Shown here: positions 12,242 to 24,172 of the stretch, piece after piece
Position numbering within the stretch: the first letter of the stretch is position 1
Layout of the letters: every line of letters starts with the position of its first letter
From: Acanthamoeba lenticulata
Lineage: Eukaryota > Discosea > Longamoebia > Acanthamoebidae
Length of the DNA: 64,000 nt
NCBI GenBank assembly: GCA_002179805.1
Contig: NAVB01000608.1
Coordinates: 62,001 to 126,000 of the forward strand
Direction of reading: 5' to 3'
Notes under the pieces: generated by a model
Databases searched by the model: none
Seen by the model: only the letters and a program-made list of their open reading frames with translations
Told to the model about the DNA's origin: nothing
Position numbers and translations under genes: made by a program

Positions 12242-12941
12242 ACACCTCAGCTCAGCAACAGCAGCCCAACGTTCGACCGATTTTTACGCAATGAGGCCAC
12301 ATGGGACCGAGTTCTCTTCTTCTCCTTCTTCATGCTCGACGGCCTCGTCCTCGGCCCGTGGCCCCTCTTGCTCGATTTTGCCTCTTGACCTCTCCTCCTC
12401 TTCTTGGCGGCCCTCCGTCTCTTCTCTCGACGCCCCGCACGCAGCGCGCATCGAAGCGTACAAAACTCGCTGGCGCGCTTGTTGTAGATAGATTACCCTA
12501 CGTTTTTGTTGTGGCGTGGGCCTCCCCGTCCCCTCACTGTACAACAACCCACTTCTTTTACGATAATACACCATCTTCTCTTCATCCCCGCTCTTGAGAG
12601 CTGCCGGCTCTCGCGAGAGCCATCACGCAGATCAAGATTATTTAAACAAATAATTTCAATTCGTGGATCGATTATTTTAATTTCATTTTGAATCAGTTTA
12701 TTGTGCGAAATTTCAACAGGAAGCAAGCGTCTGGCGAGCCAAGTAGCGGCTCCAGCTGACCACTTCACCGACGATTCCCTTCTCTTCTCTCGCCAAGAGC
12801 GCGCAGTCTTGCTCGTTAGAACGTTGTCCCGCGTCCTGCAGGACAACGTTGAGGCCTCAGGGCTACAAAGACTCAGCGCCACCGTCAGCACCATCAAACA
12901 CGACAAAGCAACCCCTCGCACACCAACCCCAACTCACAACC
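12242..12941. other. Intergenic region, 700 bp
   Basis: No convincing gene on either strand. It is GC-rich at first (3' flank of the saposin gene) and AT-rich near 12640-12710. The last 100 bp probably form the 5' leader of the PH-domain gene. Confidence 0.5.
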
Positions 12942-14922
12942 ATGGAAGACATCTCAAGCCACACCGATGAGATAGAGCGCACCAAAAAGACAAAGAAGAT
13001 GGACAAGAAGGCCAAGGACGACCTGGCCAAAGCCACCAAGGGTCGGCGGAGCACAGAGGAGCCGGCTAAGCCACCAACAGACAAGGCTGCAAAGAAAAAG
13101 CACAAGAAGAAGAACGACGAGAGCGAAGACGAGCGGCCAAAGAAGAGCAAAGATAAGATCAAGAAGGAAAAGGCCAAGAACGAGTCAAAGAAGAAGACCA
13201 AGAAGCAAGAACTTGACAACCAAACAACGGTTGACAACCTCACTCTCCCCAGCTTCCTATCTGACGGCTCGTCGTCCTCATCGTCCACCTCCTCTTCACT
13301 CACACACAAGTCAAAGAACGACCTTATGGCGTCTTCGCCTCCCAAGCTGGGCTCGCACCCGTCGTCCTCGCGCGGCGGCCCCCAGTTCGCTTCAGCACCT
13401 GCGCTCTCGACCTCCTCGCACAGCATCCGGGCCGAGCCCGACGACGCTTCTTCCTCGCCCTTCCACGAGGTTTACTCGTCTCGACGCCGAAGCAACACCG
13501 TGGCCGCCCCTTCGTCCGACCCCTGGTCGCAGCCAAGGATCGGGCGCTCCATGTCGGTGGTGGAGGAGACACACGGACCTCGACGAGGCCCCAACCAGCT
13601 CGACAGCGGGCGCAGCCGCCGAGGCGGTCCCGAGTGCGTGATGGAGGGCTTCCTCGAGGAGGCGCAGCTCAAGCGCATGGGCAGCTCACACACACGACGC
13701 GTGAGCAAGTGGCGTCGACGATGGGTGCGCCTGGTCCGCAGCGACGCCGGGACCTTCCTTCTCACACATGACAAGCAGCCGGTACGCCCAGCCCAACGAA
13801 CGTCTCTTGATGACCCTTCGACTCATCAACAGCTTCTTTTCGAAACAGGCGGGCAAGAAGGCGTCGGTCGTGCGAAGCCGCGTTGATGTGCTGGCGATGA
13901 CCCGGGCCGAGAAGCGGGACGACGTCCGTCGAAACACGTTCGTGCTGATGCCCGACGACTGCGACCGACATCCGCCGTTCTACTTTTGCGCCGACAGCGA
14001 CAGCGAGCGGGCCAGTTGGCTGGCGGCGGTGGCGCGCATACAGAAGGAGGAGATGCGGGACGTGGCCGGCGCGTTCCAGCGACGTCCGACGGTGACGGGC
14101 GCCGGGATGACGACGGTAGACTTTGACGACGAGGAGGAAGAGGCTTACCGTAGGGAGAAGATGATCCTCATCAACGGCGAGGAGAAGAAGGATGGCCGGG
14201 GCAGCAAGAAGGTCCATGCCTTTGAGATCAAGGAGGAGCAGGACCAGACCGACGGTGACGACGAGGAGGCGCGCATGATGCAGGACATCGAGCGGCGCAT
14301 GAGAGAGATGACGGCCCACCACCAGCAGTACCAGCAGCCCAGCAACTTCCACACCATGCCGCCGGCGATGGCCCTGTCGATGGCGCCTGCCTATCACCAC
14401 CACGCGCAGGGCGCTTACCATCAACCCCAGCCTCAGCCCCAGCACCAGCAAGGGCGCCGGCCTTCGCTGGTCGCGGTCACGCCCGTGCCTGTGCCGGGGC
14501 AGGCCTCGACCGTCAGCGGCAGCTACAACCCCTTCCTCGACGTCGCTTCGCAGCAGCAGCCGCCGGTGTCCTACTTCATCAACCCGCCCGTCCGCCGAGG
14601 CAGCCTCGCCGGGTCGGACCTCAGCGACAGCCGGGCATCGCTGCCACAGGCCCAGACGGTGGTAATGTCGACGTTGTCGGCCTCGATGTTGCCCGCCTCG
14701 CCCGGCTCAGTTTCGCCGCACGGCACGCCGCCCTCGGGCATGCCCGCCTTGTCAACCACCCTGTCGGCGGCTGGGCCGCCCACGCCGCACATCCCGCCGC
14801 CGTTCATGAGGACCTCGTCCAACATTCGACCGCTCCTCAGCTCGACGTCCCCAGCGGGTGTCAATCAGCCTTCGCCTGTAGAATCATTCCCTTTGACTCT
14901 CATAAACTGTGCTCAGGTGTAG
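12942..14922 (+). CDS. PH-domain protein with lysine-rich N terminus and disordered C terminus
   Basis: Two exons, 12942..13781 and 13849..14922. Residues 1-95 are dense in K, E and D (for example KKKHKKKNDESEDERPKKSK), followed by a serine-rich stretch. A PH domain spans about residues 232-370: it opens MEGFLEEAQLKRMG, continues SKWRRRWVRLVRSDAGTFLL and ends FCADSDSERASWLAAVARI, with the conserved tryptophan of the last PH helix. The remainder is rich in Q, H, P and S and looks disordered. PH domains bind phosphoinositides or proteins; the partner cannot be read. Near the end a 46-nt GT...AG segment (14879..14924 region) could be an intron, but the frame stops at the same TAG either way. The ATG at 12942 is the first in frame. 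Confidence 0.75.
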
Positions 14923-15586
14923 CTTCTCCCTTCCCCTCAGTTCTGGTCTTGTGTCCGTGCGTTTGTCGCACTGGCCAACACAACAACATGGACAGACGCG
15001 ACAGAGTCTGGCGTCGCTTGACACTAAAGGTCTTGGCCCTGCTCCAGTGGGCAAGCGACAATGGCTGCCCCTTGAATTAAAGCACCCGCCCGCTTCTTGA
15101 GCGACAATCAAGAGCAAGATCTGTATTACGAGGGTAGACTTACGGGTCCGAGTTGCCACTGGTGTCACCACAAAATCGGCGCAGCAGCCGTCCTCGCCCC
15201 AAGGCCAGTTCCGGCTACCACCTAAGCAGGTCAACAAGAAAGAGTAAACATGATGAGGTCCTTCATAAGCGAAGAGGGAAGAGGGAAGAAAGTGCTCCCC
15301 ACCTATCAAAAATGATGGTCAGTGTCATTTCAAGTACCTTTCTGGACGTGTGTGCGGCAAGGTCAGTAAATTCGGAGCCCCGAAGCAATAGCCAATCATT
15401 GGCGATCTCCTCACTATCCATCCAATGGCATGGTGAACCTCGTTGAGGTACTACTCACTGGGACATAAGCATGACAGCAAACGATCACTGCCACCGGCAC
15501 GTGCGCCGCGCCATACAAATACACTCAGCTTAAAGCCCAAGTACTCAACGAACCACCTCCTCTTCGACCAGCCCACACAACACACG
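14923..15586. other. Intergenic region, 664 bp, with a TATA-like element near its end
   Basis: No gene recognised. The distal part (15510-15586) is the probable core promoter and leader of the DUF4397 gene. Confidence 0.5.
15512..15524 (+). promoter_or_regulatory. TATA-like element of the DUF4397 gene
   Basis: The sequence CATACAAATACAC lies 63-75 bp upstream of the ATG at 15587, a suitable distance for a TATA box with a short leader. It is not a perfect TATAAA. Confidence 0.35.
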
Positions 15587-16386
15587 ATGCATACCAGCAG
15601 CTTCATCAGCTTTGCCTTGCTTGTGGTGATGGCACTGTTCGTCAGCCAGATCAACGCGTCGGCCTACCTGTTCGTGGTGCACGGCGTCTCCAACTTCCAG
15701 GGCAACACCAACGTTAACGTCAACATCAACGGCTCGCGCGCCATCTCCGACTTTGTCTACGGGACCACCGCTGGCTACCTCGCCGTGCCTGCCGGCCCGG
15801 CCACCGTCGAAGTTGCTCTCGTGAGCAATGGCGCCACCATCATCACTGAGACCCCCACCCTCGTCGACGACACCTACTACACCGTCGTTGCGGTCGGCTC
15901 GCTCAACGACTCCACCACCTACCCCTTCCGGCTGCTAGTCGTCCAGGTCGACAGGGAGGTCTCCTCGGACAGCAAGGCCAAGGTGGCCGTCTTCCACGCT
16001 GCCGCCGGAGCGCCTAGGGTCGATCTCTTCGCTGGTGATTCGTCGCTGGCGTCCGACCTCGCCTATCCCTCTGGCGTCGTGGTTCGTCCGCTCTGTTAGT
16101 TTTCGCTTGGTGAGATGATCATCTCACAATTGTACTCTCGCTCTCTTTCACACAACAGCTGTCGGAAGTTGATGCCGCCACCTACAACCTTAGTCTCAGG
16201 CTCTCGTCAGACACTTCGCAGGTCGTGCTCCAGATCGGCAACACGCAGCTCACGGGAGGTGAGGTCAACTACTTCTTCGCCGTGGCCGACTTCGCCGGTG
16301 GCGAGGCTGTCTCTGTGAAGAACCTGCAACCCATGGGCGACGAACCTAGCGCGGCGGCCACCCTCTCGGTGCCCGTCTGGCTGTAG
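15587..16386 (+). CDS. Secreted DUF4397-domain protein
   Basis: Two exons, 15587..16081 and 16159..16386; 240 residues. It has an N-terminal signal peptide (FISFALLVVMALFVSQINAS). The rest matches the DUF4397 pattern: an opening LFVVHGVSNF, GYLAVPAGPATVEVALV, then a second copy beginning VAVFHAAAGAPRVDLFAG. DUF4397 proteins are usually extracellular beta-sandwich proteins of unknown function, common in bacteria and found in some protists. A polyadenylation signal follows at 16423. The name is a family assignment only. Confidence 0.8.
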
Positions 16387-16422
16387 ACCTTGTGCTGAAC
16401 CCTTTTTTTATCTTTTTATCAC

Positions 16423-16428
16423 AATAAA
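16423..16428 (+). terminator. Polyadenylation signal AATAAA
   Basis: AATAAA lies 37 bp after the DUF4397 stop codon and is followed by T-rich sequence, as expected for a cleavage/polyadenylation site. Confidence 0.6.
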
Positions 16429-16537
16429 AATGTTTTTTGTTTTATTTTTGTGCTAGGTTTTTGTCCAGTAAGTGGAGAGGAAATTGGGCTTTTTCTTGAG
16501 AGTCGTTGGGCACCGATTGATCCGTGAACAATCAAAG

Positions 16538-17288
16538 ATGGCGGACGAAGATTTCTATGTGCGTTACTATGTCGGCCATCGGGGCAAGTTCGGCCACGAA
16601 TTCCTCGAGTTTGAGTTCAACCCTGATGGAAAGCTCAGATACGCGAACAATTCGCACTACAAGAACGAGACCCTCATCAGGAAGGAGGGTACATGCGTTG
16701 ACCCCACTCGGCATCCACTGCATTGAGGCTGCCACTCACCTCCCTTTGGTTTTCTTGCTGCAGCGTATGTGGGCCCCTCTGTGCTTCAGGAGCTCAAGCG
16801 GATCATCCTCGACAGCGATGTTTTGAAGTAATCTCTGCCCCCCCCCCGCATGCAGCTGCGCCAAGCTCGAGATGCCAATTTGTGTTGACTGCAGGGAAGA
16901 TGATAAGCATTGGCCTCAGCCCGACAGAGTGGGCAAGCAGGAGCTCGAGATTGTGATCGGAAATGATCACATTTCGTTTACCGTACGTCAGATTGGTGGG
17001 CGCGAAGTTCGTGCACCATGTCTGATCCGTTTTCTTTCGTGTGCAGACCTCGAAGATTGGTTCCCTGCTCGATGTGCAGGGCAGCCAGGATCCCGAAGGT
17101 CTCCGGATCTTCTATTACCTTGTGCAGGATCTTAAGTGCTTCGTCTTCTCTCTTATCTCTCTTCACTTCAAGGTGCCTCATCCGTCCCTCTTCCCATTCT
17201 TGCTCCCCTTCAACGAACCGTCATCAGCTCACACGCTCTGTCGCGGCTGGTCTGATGACACGTCGTACAGATCAAGCCTATCGGATAA
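16538..17288 (+). CDS. MAGO: Mago nashi, exon junction complex core subunit
   Basis: Exons 16538..16688, 16764..16827, 16895..16982, 17047..17172 and 17271..17288 give 148 residues, the family's normal length (about 146). Recognisable blocks are [72 protein letters not shown] and [16 protein letters not shown], ending IKPIG. Mago pairs with Y14 (RBM8A) in the exon junction complex, which marks spliced mRNAs in nucleus and cytoplasm. The last coding exon is only 18 nt including the stop. The identification is essentially certain. Confidence 0.97.
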
Positions 17289-18248
17289 GTGTAGCATACA
17301 GCCCCTTCGAACACACGCTCACAACAGAGGCCGACAGAGGCGCGGCATCACGGGAAGACGGGCCGGTGAGGGACCGATGAGTCGCGTGCCAAGTAATAAA
17401 AAAAAAGCACTTCAGCCCTGTGAACTTGACGCCGTCGCCTCTGCGCGCTGCCCTCTTCTTCTGGCCCTTCTTAGAGCTGTGGCCAGCTGCAAACCAGGTG
17501 TAGGGCCTCGACGGGCCTTCCCTCCGATCCCGCAGCCCCACAAGCGCAGAACTCCACGACGTGAACGCGCACGCCTCATAAGAGTGCAAACTCACGAGCT
17601 TCTGCTCCTGCTTCTCTTGCTCCGGCTCCAGCAGGCGCTTCCACAGAGGAGAAGGAGAAGCGGCGGGGCACGACCGTGACTCCTGAACGTCGCGCGGCCC
17701 TCAAGTGGCATGCGCGGCTCTCGTCCATCTCGTCGCGCTGCACGACAGAAGACCGCAGAACGTCGAAGGGCTTGTCTGGGGTGCCAAGCTCGGTTGCACA
17801 GAATTCTCACGGCAGGTGCGGAAGCAGCCAACGGGAGCCTATCGAAGGGGCGAGGGTGCTTGACATGTGGTGCACCGCCTATGGCGACGGAGTGGGCGTT
17901 CTGTCGTATTGGCTTGCGAGCTGGGGTCAGGCGTGTCGTCGCCTTGCTCGCACGGACCCATCAGTGGGCCTCAACCGCGGAGACGGGAGGACTGGACCGG
18001 ACTTTACCCGTCATCGTGTGGTCGTACAAAAGGGGCGGTTGTGGTTTCTTCTTCACACACTATCCCACCAACACCCCGCGAGCCTCAAGCCAACCCCCTA
18101 GTGTACTAGCGCCTTCGGCAGCAGTCTACACTAACCCGGTTCTCGAGCGAAGTCGCGAGACTATTTCATCTTATATCCATCCTGCGTGAGCACACCTGCA
18201 ACTATTCCACATTAGAGACACACATCTCTCGTTCCAACAACACAAGAA
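17289..18248. other. Intergenic region, 960 bp, with a weak minus-strand gene candidate
   Basis: No gene can be named. On the minus strand an ATG at 17728 opens a basic, arginine-rich reading frame ([18 protein letters not shown]) that looks like a mitochondrial presequence. It meets a good donor (GTGAGT) near 17595, and a lysine-rich stretch ([16 protein letters not shown]) follows near 17460. The exon join is not determined. The final part contains a TTATATCC element at about 18171, possibly the core promoter of the F-box/MORN gene. Confidence 0.4.
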
Positions 18249-20147
18249 ATGCTCGGAATGGCTGCCACGGTATTTGAACCCGCGACCTGCATGATGGACG
18301 TCGACTACGACGGCGAGGGCGGCGCTACCAACGCGACGGGGTCCACGACAACCGGCCCCGCCACCAAGAAGAGGACCTCCTCCTCGTTGATGGCCACCGG
18401 CAGTGAGACCAGCGCCCATTCGTTCCTTTACAACCTTTACTCGAATAAGAAGGCCACGGCGCTCTTCACCCGTCCGGCCTGCAACATCGACGACGACCTG
18501 AACGCCGACGATATGATGGAAATGGCGGACATGGCCTACTTCACTCACCACGCCCTTGGTGACAAGGAGGGCGCCTGCTTCGACGACCTGCCCGAGGAGC
18601 TGGTCTACCTTATCTTCACCTTCCTCCACGGAAGTGATATTGCCAACGGCGTTCAGAAGGTTTGCCGCAACTGGCGCCGTCTTGCCCTTGACGACCAGGT
18701 ACTTACTTCTTCTACTTATTTGTCCCATCTTCTTCTACGCTCTGTCTTCTCGACTTCGTCTCCCTTTTTTAGTTTGAAAATTAAGTCCCCCTTCGTGATC
18801 TGATCTAATCCGATCTTTTTTTTTTCTTCCTTGCAGCTTTGGCTGGACTTGTTGAGGCGCCAGCAGGAGCAAAAGACTGAAGAGGATATCTACAACGGCC
18901 TTGCCGTGGAGGAGCTGCGGAAGCCCGCCCACAAGAGCTGGAGGTGGCTCTACCAGAGCCGCAACCTGTCCATTCGGGACCTGGCGTGCATCGCTGGAAT
19001 GACCGTCGTCGGTCGCCACGAGAGCGCTGAGTACATCTACGAGGGCGAGTGGAAGGACGGCAAGCACCACGGCCACGGCCGCAAGACCTGGAAGAACGTC
19101 AAGTCCGAGAGCGAGGCCAAGGAGGAGCACGAGGACAACGCCAACGCCAACCCCAACATCGACGGAGCCGCTGTGGACCAGGCGGCGCCCGAGGGCACCG
19201 CGTCGGGCCAGCCCACGCCGGCCGACGCGCACCAGCAGTCCGTGCCGAAGCGCGCCGCGGGCGCTGCGCGGCGTCGGGCCGTGGTGCTGCCCTACTACGA
19301 GGGCGAGTGGTTCGAGGGCAAGGAGCACGGCAAGGGCAAGCGCCTGTTCGAAGAGGACCACTACTACGAGGGCGACTGGAAGGAGGGCGACCGCGAGGGC
19401 TTTGGCTTCTACCACTGGCCCAACAAGACCTTCTACGAGGGCGAGTTCAAGGAGGGCTTCCGCCACGGCCACGGGACCTACACCTGGTCGGAGAAGGCCA
19501 AGTACGTGGGCCAGTGGCAGAAGGGCATCGAGCACGGCAAGGGCGTCCGCTCGTGGGCCGACGGCGATCGCTACGAGGGCGACTGGGTCCACGGCACCCG
19601 CACGGGCTACGGCCTCTACTCGTGGCCCAACGGCTCGTCCTACGAGGGCAAGTGGCTCCAGTGCGCCCACGAGGGCTACGGCGTCTACAAGTGGCCCGAC
19701 GGTCGCACCTACAAGGGCAACTTCTCGGCCAACAAGAAGCACGGCCTGGGCGAGTACTACTGGCCCGACGGCGCCATGTTCTCGGGCCACTGGCGCAACG
19801 GCGTCCGCCACGGCCAGGGCACCATGATCTGGCCCGACCAGGCCAAGTTCGAGGGCGAGTGGCACTTTGACCGCCGCGCCGAGGGCCGCTACTTTGGTCC
19901 CGAGGCGCGCGAGGTGCCCCAGTCCCTGGGCGCCTCGTGGTCCAAGAAGTATGACTACTACTTTGCCATGCCCATGGACATGTGGGAGCAGATCTACCTC
20001 CCCGAGATCAACAAGCTCATCCGCGAGAAGAAGCAGCGCGAGCTAGAGGAGGAGGAGACCCGCCGCATGGAGATCTCCCACAAGGGCCAGGAGGACCCGC
20101 GCCCCTGGGGCCGCCACAACCACAGCAACCTCGCCGAGCGATCTTAA
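18249..20147 (+). CDS. F-box protein with about ten MORN repeats
   Basis: Two exons, 18249..18698 and 18837..20147; 586 residues. The F-box lies at about residues 115-160 (FDDLPEELVYLIFTFLHGSD, then VQKVCRNWRRLALDD). About ten MORN repeats run from residue 210 to 500, for example YEGEFKEGFRHGHGTYTW, YEGDWVHGTRTGYGLYSW and FSGHWRNGVRHGQGTMIW. The first repeat is separated from the others by an acidic/alanine-rich spacer. The C terminus is a charged helix (LIREKKQRELEEEETRR). F-box proteins recruit substrates to SCF ubiquitin ligases, and MORN repeats bind membranes or proteins, so this is a candidate membrane-linked substrate receptor. The ATG at 18249 is the first in frame. Confidence 0.88.
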
Positions 20148-20425
20148 AGAGCTCTTGCTGCTGCCTTATACTACTTGGACGGACGAACCCGCGGACCGAC
20201 GAAGCTGAAGACTCGACCTTCTTCTCCTCCTCTCATGTGAATACCACACCAGGCTCTCAGCTACTTCTCCTCTCTACTTCAACCCACTAACCTTCTCTCT
20301 ACTCTCTACACTTTCACCAGTTTGTTGGTTCCACATAGTTTGTTGTTCATTTGTAGTTTTATTATCTGTTTGTAGTAATAAAACCTCGAGATTCGTTGAA
20401 CCACTTGAGCCTTTCCTTCTTCTCT

Positions 20426-20450
20426 AAAATAAAATAAAATAAAATAAAAA
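20426..20450. repeat. AAAAT simple repeat in the leader of the M55 peptidase gene
   Basis: About five AAAAT copies lie 35 bp upstream of the M55 ATG at 20486. Confidence 0.7.
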
Positions 20451-20485
20451 CACGCAGAAAGCAGAAAACAGAAGAACGAAAGAGC

Positions 20486-21816
20486 ATGGAGGGCAGCAAG
20501 GCAGGGCTGCGCATCTACATCAGTGCAGACATGGAAGGGGTGGCAGGGGTGGTATCTGCTGCGCAGTGCATGACAGAGGGTGCTGAGTACAACAGGTGCG
20601 CCCTCCCTCACCGCGAAGGTAGGCAGTCCAGCAGGCTGACTCTCTTGGATGCTGTCTGGTCAGGTTTCGCCACTTCATGACGCAGGTGCGCTTCCTTGGG
20701 TAAACCACATCTTCTACATACACGAGTTGTCTCACATACAACCACTACCTCCAGGAGGTGCTCGCAGCCATCGAAGGGGCAAAGCAAGGTGGGGCCACCC
20801 GTATCGTGGTCAGCGACAGCCATGGTAAAGGTACTGCCCCCTTCTCCTGCATGAAGTCACCCACTCGAGACTTGACGTGTAAATGTCGTGACGACTATGC
20901 AGGCGAGAACCTGCTGGTTGAAGAGCTGCCTGCTGATGTCGAAGTGGTCCGCGGGCTCATTCGCCCTTTGATGATGATGCAAGGTGGCTCTCTTCTTATG
21001 TAGCAATTCCGCACATGCCATGCCAAGCAACGAACCATCAACCACTTTGTCATGGCAGGCGTCGAGACGGAGCAGTTCGATGGTGTGATCTTCGTGGGTT
21101 ATCACACCAGCGCCAGCAATCCCTCTGGTACGACCTTCACGGAACAATACACATCAATCGCCTCAAGAGGTCCCTTAAAACAGGCGTCCTGGCGCACACC
21201 ATCTACGGGTCGCTGATGTCGGAGATCATGCTCAACGGACGGCCAGCGTCTGGTACACCACACAAGTCGCCCACCGACTTGGTCACGTCCACGTTGTTGA
21301 CGTCTCTTCCTGCTTGTAGAGGCGGTCATCAACGCCAGCATCGCCAGCCACTTTGGGGCGCCAGTGATCATGGTGTCGGGAGACGACGCCCTCCAACGTG
21401 AATTGGCCGAGCATGAGGCCTTTTCCTCCATCGAGTATGCCATCACCAAGCGGTCGGTGGGCTTCTACTCGGCGGTGTCGCTGTCGCCGTCGGCCGCCTG
21501 TGACCTCATCCGCCGCAAGGCCGAAGCGGCGGTGAAGAGCCTGCCGAAGCGGCCGCACCAGTTCGAGGAGCGCCCCAAGCTGACCATCACGTTCAAGAAG
21601 CAGGTACGTTGTATCATCAGCATGAGGATCCTCGTCCTCCTCCACATGTGTGGCCAACAGCGAGCGCGTTGGGCGGACCAGATCCATGCAGAGCTGCTGA
21701 GCTACTTGCCCATCGTGAAGCGCACGGGCGCCTTCACCATCACGCACGAGGCCGAGTCCTACCCAGCCATGGCCGCCTTCCTCCGGTTCATCACCAAGTA
21801 CGACTGCAACATGTGA
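20486..21816 (+). CDS. M55-family D-aminopeptidase (DppA-like)
   Basis: Eight exons (20486..20595, 20664..20685, 20755..20830, 20903..20983, 21059..21127, 21184..21252, 21320..21603, 21661..21816) give 288 residues, close to the DppA length of about 274. Metal-site motifs are in order: the N-terminal DxE (YISADMEGVAG), VVSDSHGKGENL, FVGYHTSASNPSG, VLAHTIYG, LNGRPASEAVINA and VIMVSGDD. The family cleaves N-terminal D-amino acids from short peptides in a zinc-dependent way. No signal peptide is visible, so the enzyme is probably cytosolic. Exon 2 is only 22 nt. M55 is mainly prokaryotic, so ancient transfer is possible, although the gene is now intron-rich. A further open stretch after the TGA (to 21941) is treated as 3' flank. 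Confidence 0.88.
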
Positions 21817-21928
21817 TTCTGTACCTTGCCTCGGGCAACTTGGAAACAAGACTTTACTACTGCACCGAGATCAATCCCATGCAGCGGGTCTACGACCAGG
21901 AACCAGAAGAGATCCCAACCAAGTTGTA

Positions 21929-24172
21929 TTACAAATCGTAGTTGACTTGACTCGCTCGCGACCTAAAGGCCTGGGTGCGCCTGTGCCTACGCCAAGTCAA
22001 GGCCACGGAGACGCCAACGACCACGGCCACAACGACCGCGACAGCCACCGCGCATGCCACAGTCACGCCGACGATGAGGCCCACGTCGTCGCCTCCGCCG
22101 CCCTGATCTCCCTGCTGCTGCTGACCGAACAGCACGCCCACATCTACGCGGTGGCAAACGTCAGCGTCGGGTCTGTGCCAAAAAAACAGGGCTCTTCCAT
22201 ACCAGGGTCGTAGACCAGGGTCGAGTTGAAGCGGGGAAAGGTGAGCACGAGTTCTGAGGTCGTGACATCCATGTCGAATCGCGCCTGTTGAGGTCCCACC
22301 TCCCCGTCGACTTCGACCGCGCCCACCAACCGGACCTCTGTTTCGACCAAAGCGTTGAACTGGCCGGCCAGGATCAGTGATGTGACGAGTTCGCTGCCGG
22401 GATTGGCGCGGCGCGAGAAGTTGGTAAACGCGGGGGCGATCTTGATGCGCATCTCCAGGGTGTTGTTGTTGCCAGCGCCCTGCCACGGCCAATCAAAGAG
22501 GCGCACGGAGAACTTGGCGAACGAGGGCTCGGCGTAGAGCGTGAGATCGTCGCCGATGGAGATGGCAGTCCGCTCCCGAAACAGGTAGAACTGCACCTCG
22601 GCGCGCGCTGTTTTGTTCGTCGCCACGACAGCGTCGGCGAAGGTCAGGTTGGTCGAGAAGAGGAAGGACTCGGTGGCATTGATTTCAGCTTCAGGCGCTA
22701 CGCTGACCCACTCACTACTATCTGCGCCAGGACGTCAACCGTTAGATGGTCCTTCCCGCCTACAGTCGTAACGAGCAGCGGATCGCATCGGGAGAGGGAC
22801 GCGTACTGGAAGGGGCACCAACACGGACGGGCGAACCTTGGGCATCCAGCTCCTTGACAGTTCCGCCAAAATCAAGCCCCACGGCCTCGGCTGGGCGAAC
22901 GGAGCCCTGATTGTCTGATGTGTACCACCACCATCGTCTGTAAGCGCGAGGAAGTGACATAAGTCTAAACGCCATCGCACCTTTGGGAATGAGGAGCACA
23001 TCTGAGCTGTTGTTGAATTGCAGGGTCGGCACCCGATCAGGCATAGGGAGGAAAGTAAAGTTGTAGATGTCCACCACAGCTGAAGCCGACGTCGATTTTG
23101 TCAACCCTCCAGCAAAGAGAGCAACGTTACCGACTGCTGCACCGGCCAGACCCCAGCGGCCCTGGGTCAGTGGCGTCGTTGGGATCCACGAGCCGTTGGA
23201 CGCCACATAAAGGTCGACGTTCGCATAGGCCGTGGTCTCGCCGTAGACTGTGCCGCCGGCGAGGATGCCGACGCTGCCGACTGCGGCTGCCGCCGAGGTG
23301 TCGCGGGCCTGGGAGAAGCTTGATCCAGACCACATATTGTCGGTAGCGTTATACATGTCGGCCCGGTAGAAGGAACCGGTGGATCGTCCGCCAGGGAAGA
23401 ATGCGAGGTTGCCCACGGTGAAGGCAGGCAGGTTGTGGCGCGCCCAAGTGAGCGTCGTGTTCTGCCATGAGTCGTCGGTTGCGTTGTAGATGTCTACCGC
23501 GCCTGAGAGAGCGGCAACGCCGGTGTTATTTCGCCCAAAGGCAAAGATTGCCAGACTGCCAACGGACGTGGCGGCAAGATTGCTCCTCGCAGACTTAAGC
23601 TGCGCAGTCGTCCACGAATTGTTGGCCGCGTTGTAGACGTCCACCAACGCCGACGCCGACGAGACAGCGCTTGTGAGCAGTCCACCGCCGAAGAGGGCCA
23701 AGCTGCCAACGGATGTGGCTGCCAACCAGGCGCGCGGCTGCGAGAGCGAAGTCGTTGTCCACGAATTGTTGGCAGCGTTAAAGATGTCCACGACGTCCGA
23801 CGACGAACCATCACTTCGTCGGCCTCCAGCGAAGAGGGCGAGGCTGCCCACGGTGGTGGCCGCCAAGTAGGCTCGAGCTTGCGAGAGCGATGCCGTCGTC
23901 CACGTATTGTTGGAAGCGTTGAAGATGTCCACGGTCGCCGTTACGCCGGCGGAGGAGCCATTCGTGGTACCACCGGCGAAGAGGACAAGGCTGCCCACCG
24001 TGGTTGATGCTAGGTACGCCCGGCTCACCGAGAGCACAGTAGTGTTGGTCGTAACAAAGAAGGCCGACTGACCCCCAACAAGGGGAAGGAAACCAGAACA
24101 AAGGAAGGGAAGCACCAGCAACCACCACGCGAGAGTGTTTTTCTGAGAGGGTGAGTGGGGGCGAGCTGTCAT
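21929..24172 (-). CDS. Type I membrane protein with kelch-like repeats
   Basis: Exons 22807..24172, 22203..22721 and 21929..22107 give about 687 residues. A signal peptide (LAWWLLVLPFLCSGFLPLVG) precedes about seven kelch-like repeats of roughly 50 residues, each with a core such as AYLAATTVGSLALFAGG and a linker such as VDIFNAANNSWTT. A beta-rich region follows, then one membrane helix (VGLIVGVTVACAVAVAVVVA) and a short basic tail ending NYDL. The repeat part should fold as an extracellular beta-propeller; many N-x-S/T sites (NNSW, NNTW) suggest N-glycosylation. Ligand is unknown. Exon 1 uses donor GTACGC at 22806. The last acceptor is ambiguous between several AGs near 22108-22120. It converges with the M55 gene, 112 bp apart. 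Confidence 0.75.

Noticed and set aside
18260..18300. tRNA-like B-box (minus strand reads GGGTTCAAAT)
   Set aside because: It lies inside the coding start of the F-box/MORN gene, and no acceptor, D or anticodon stems can be formed around it.
18735..19865. 376-residue minus-strand frame opposite the MORN repeats
   Set aside because: It is a shadow of the repeated GC-rich codons of the F-box/MORN gene; its low-complexity L/V/A composition has no domain.
21817..21941. Open frame after the M55 stop, ending LYYKS
   Set aside because: It is in a different frame from the peptidase, which is already of full length, and it overlaps the 3' end of the kelch gene; it is likely 3' flank.
22174..22203. 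30-nt GT...AG segment in the kelch gene as an intron
   Set aside because: It would leave the frame ending at a stop before the membrane helix; using a later acceptor gives the helix in frame.
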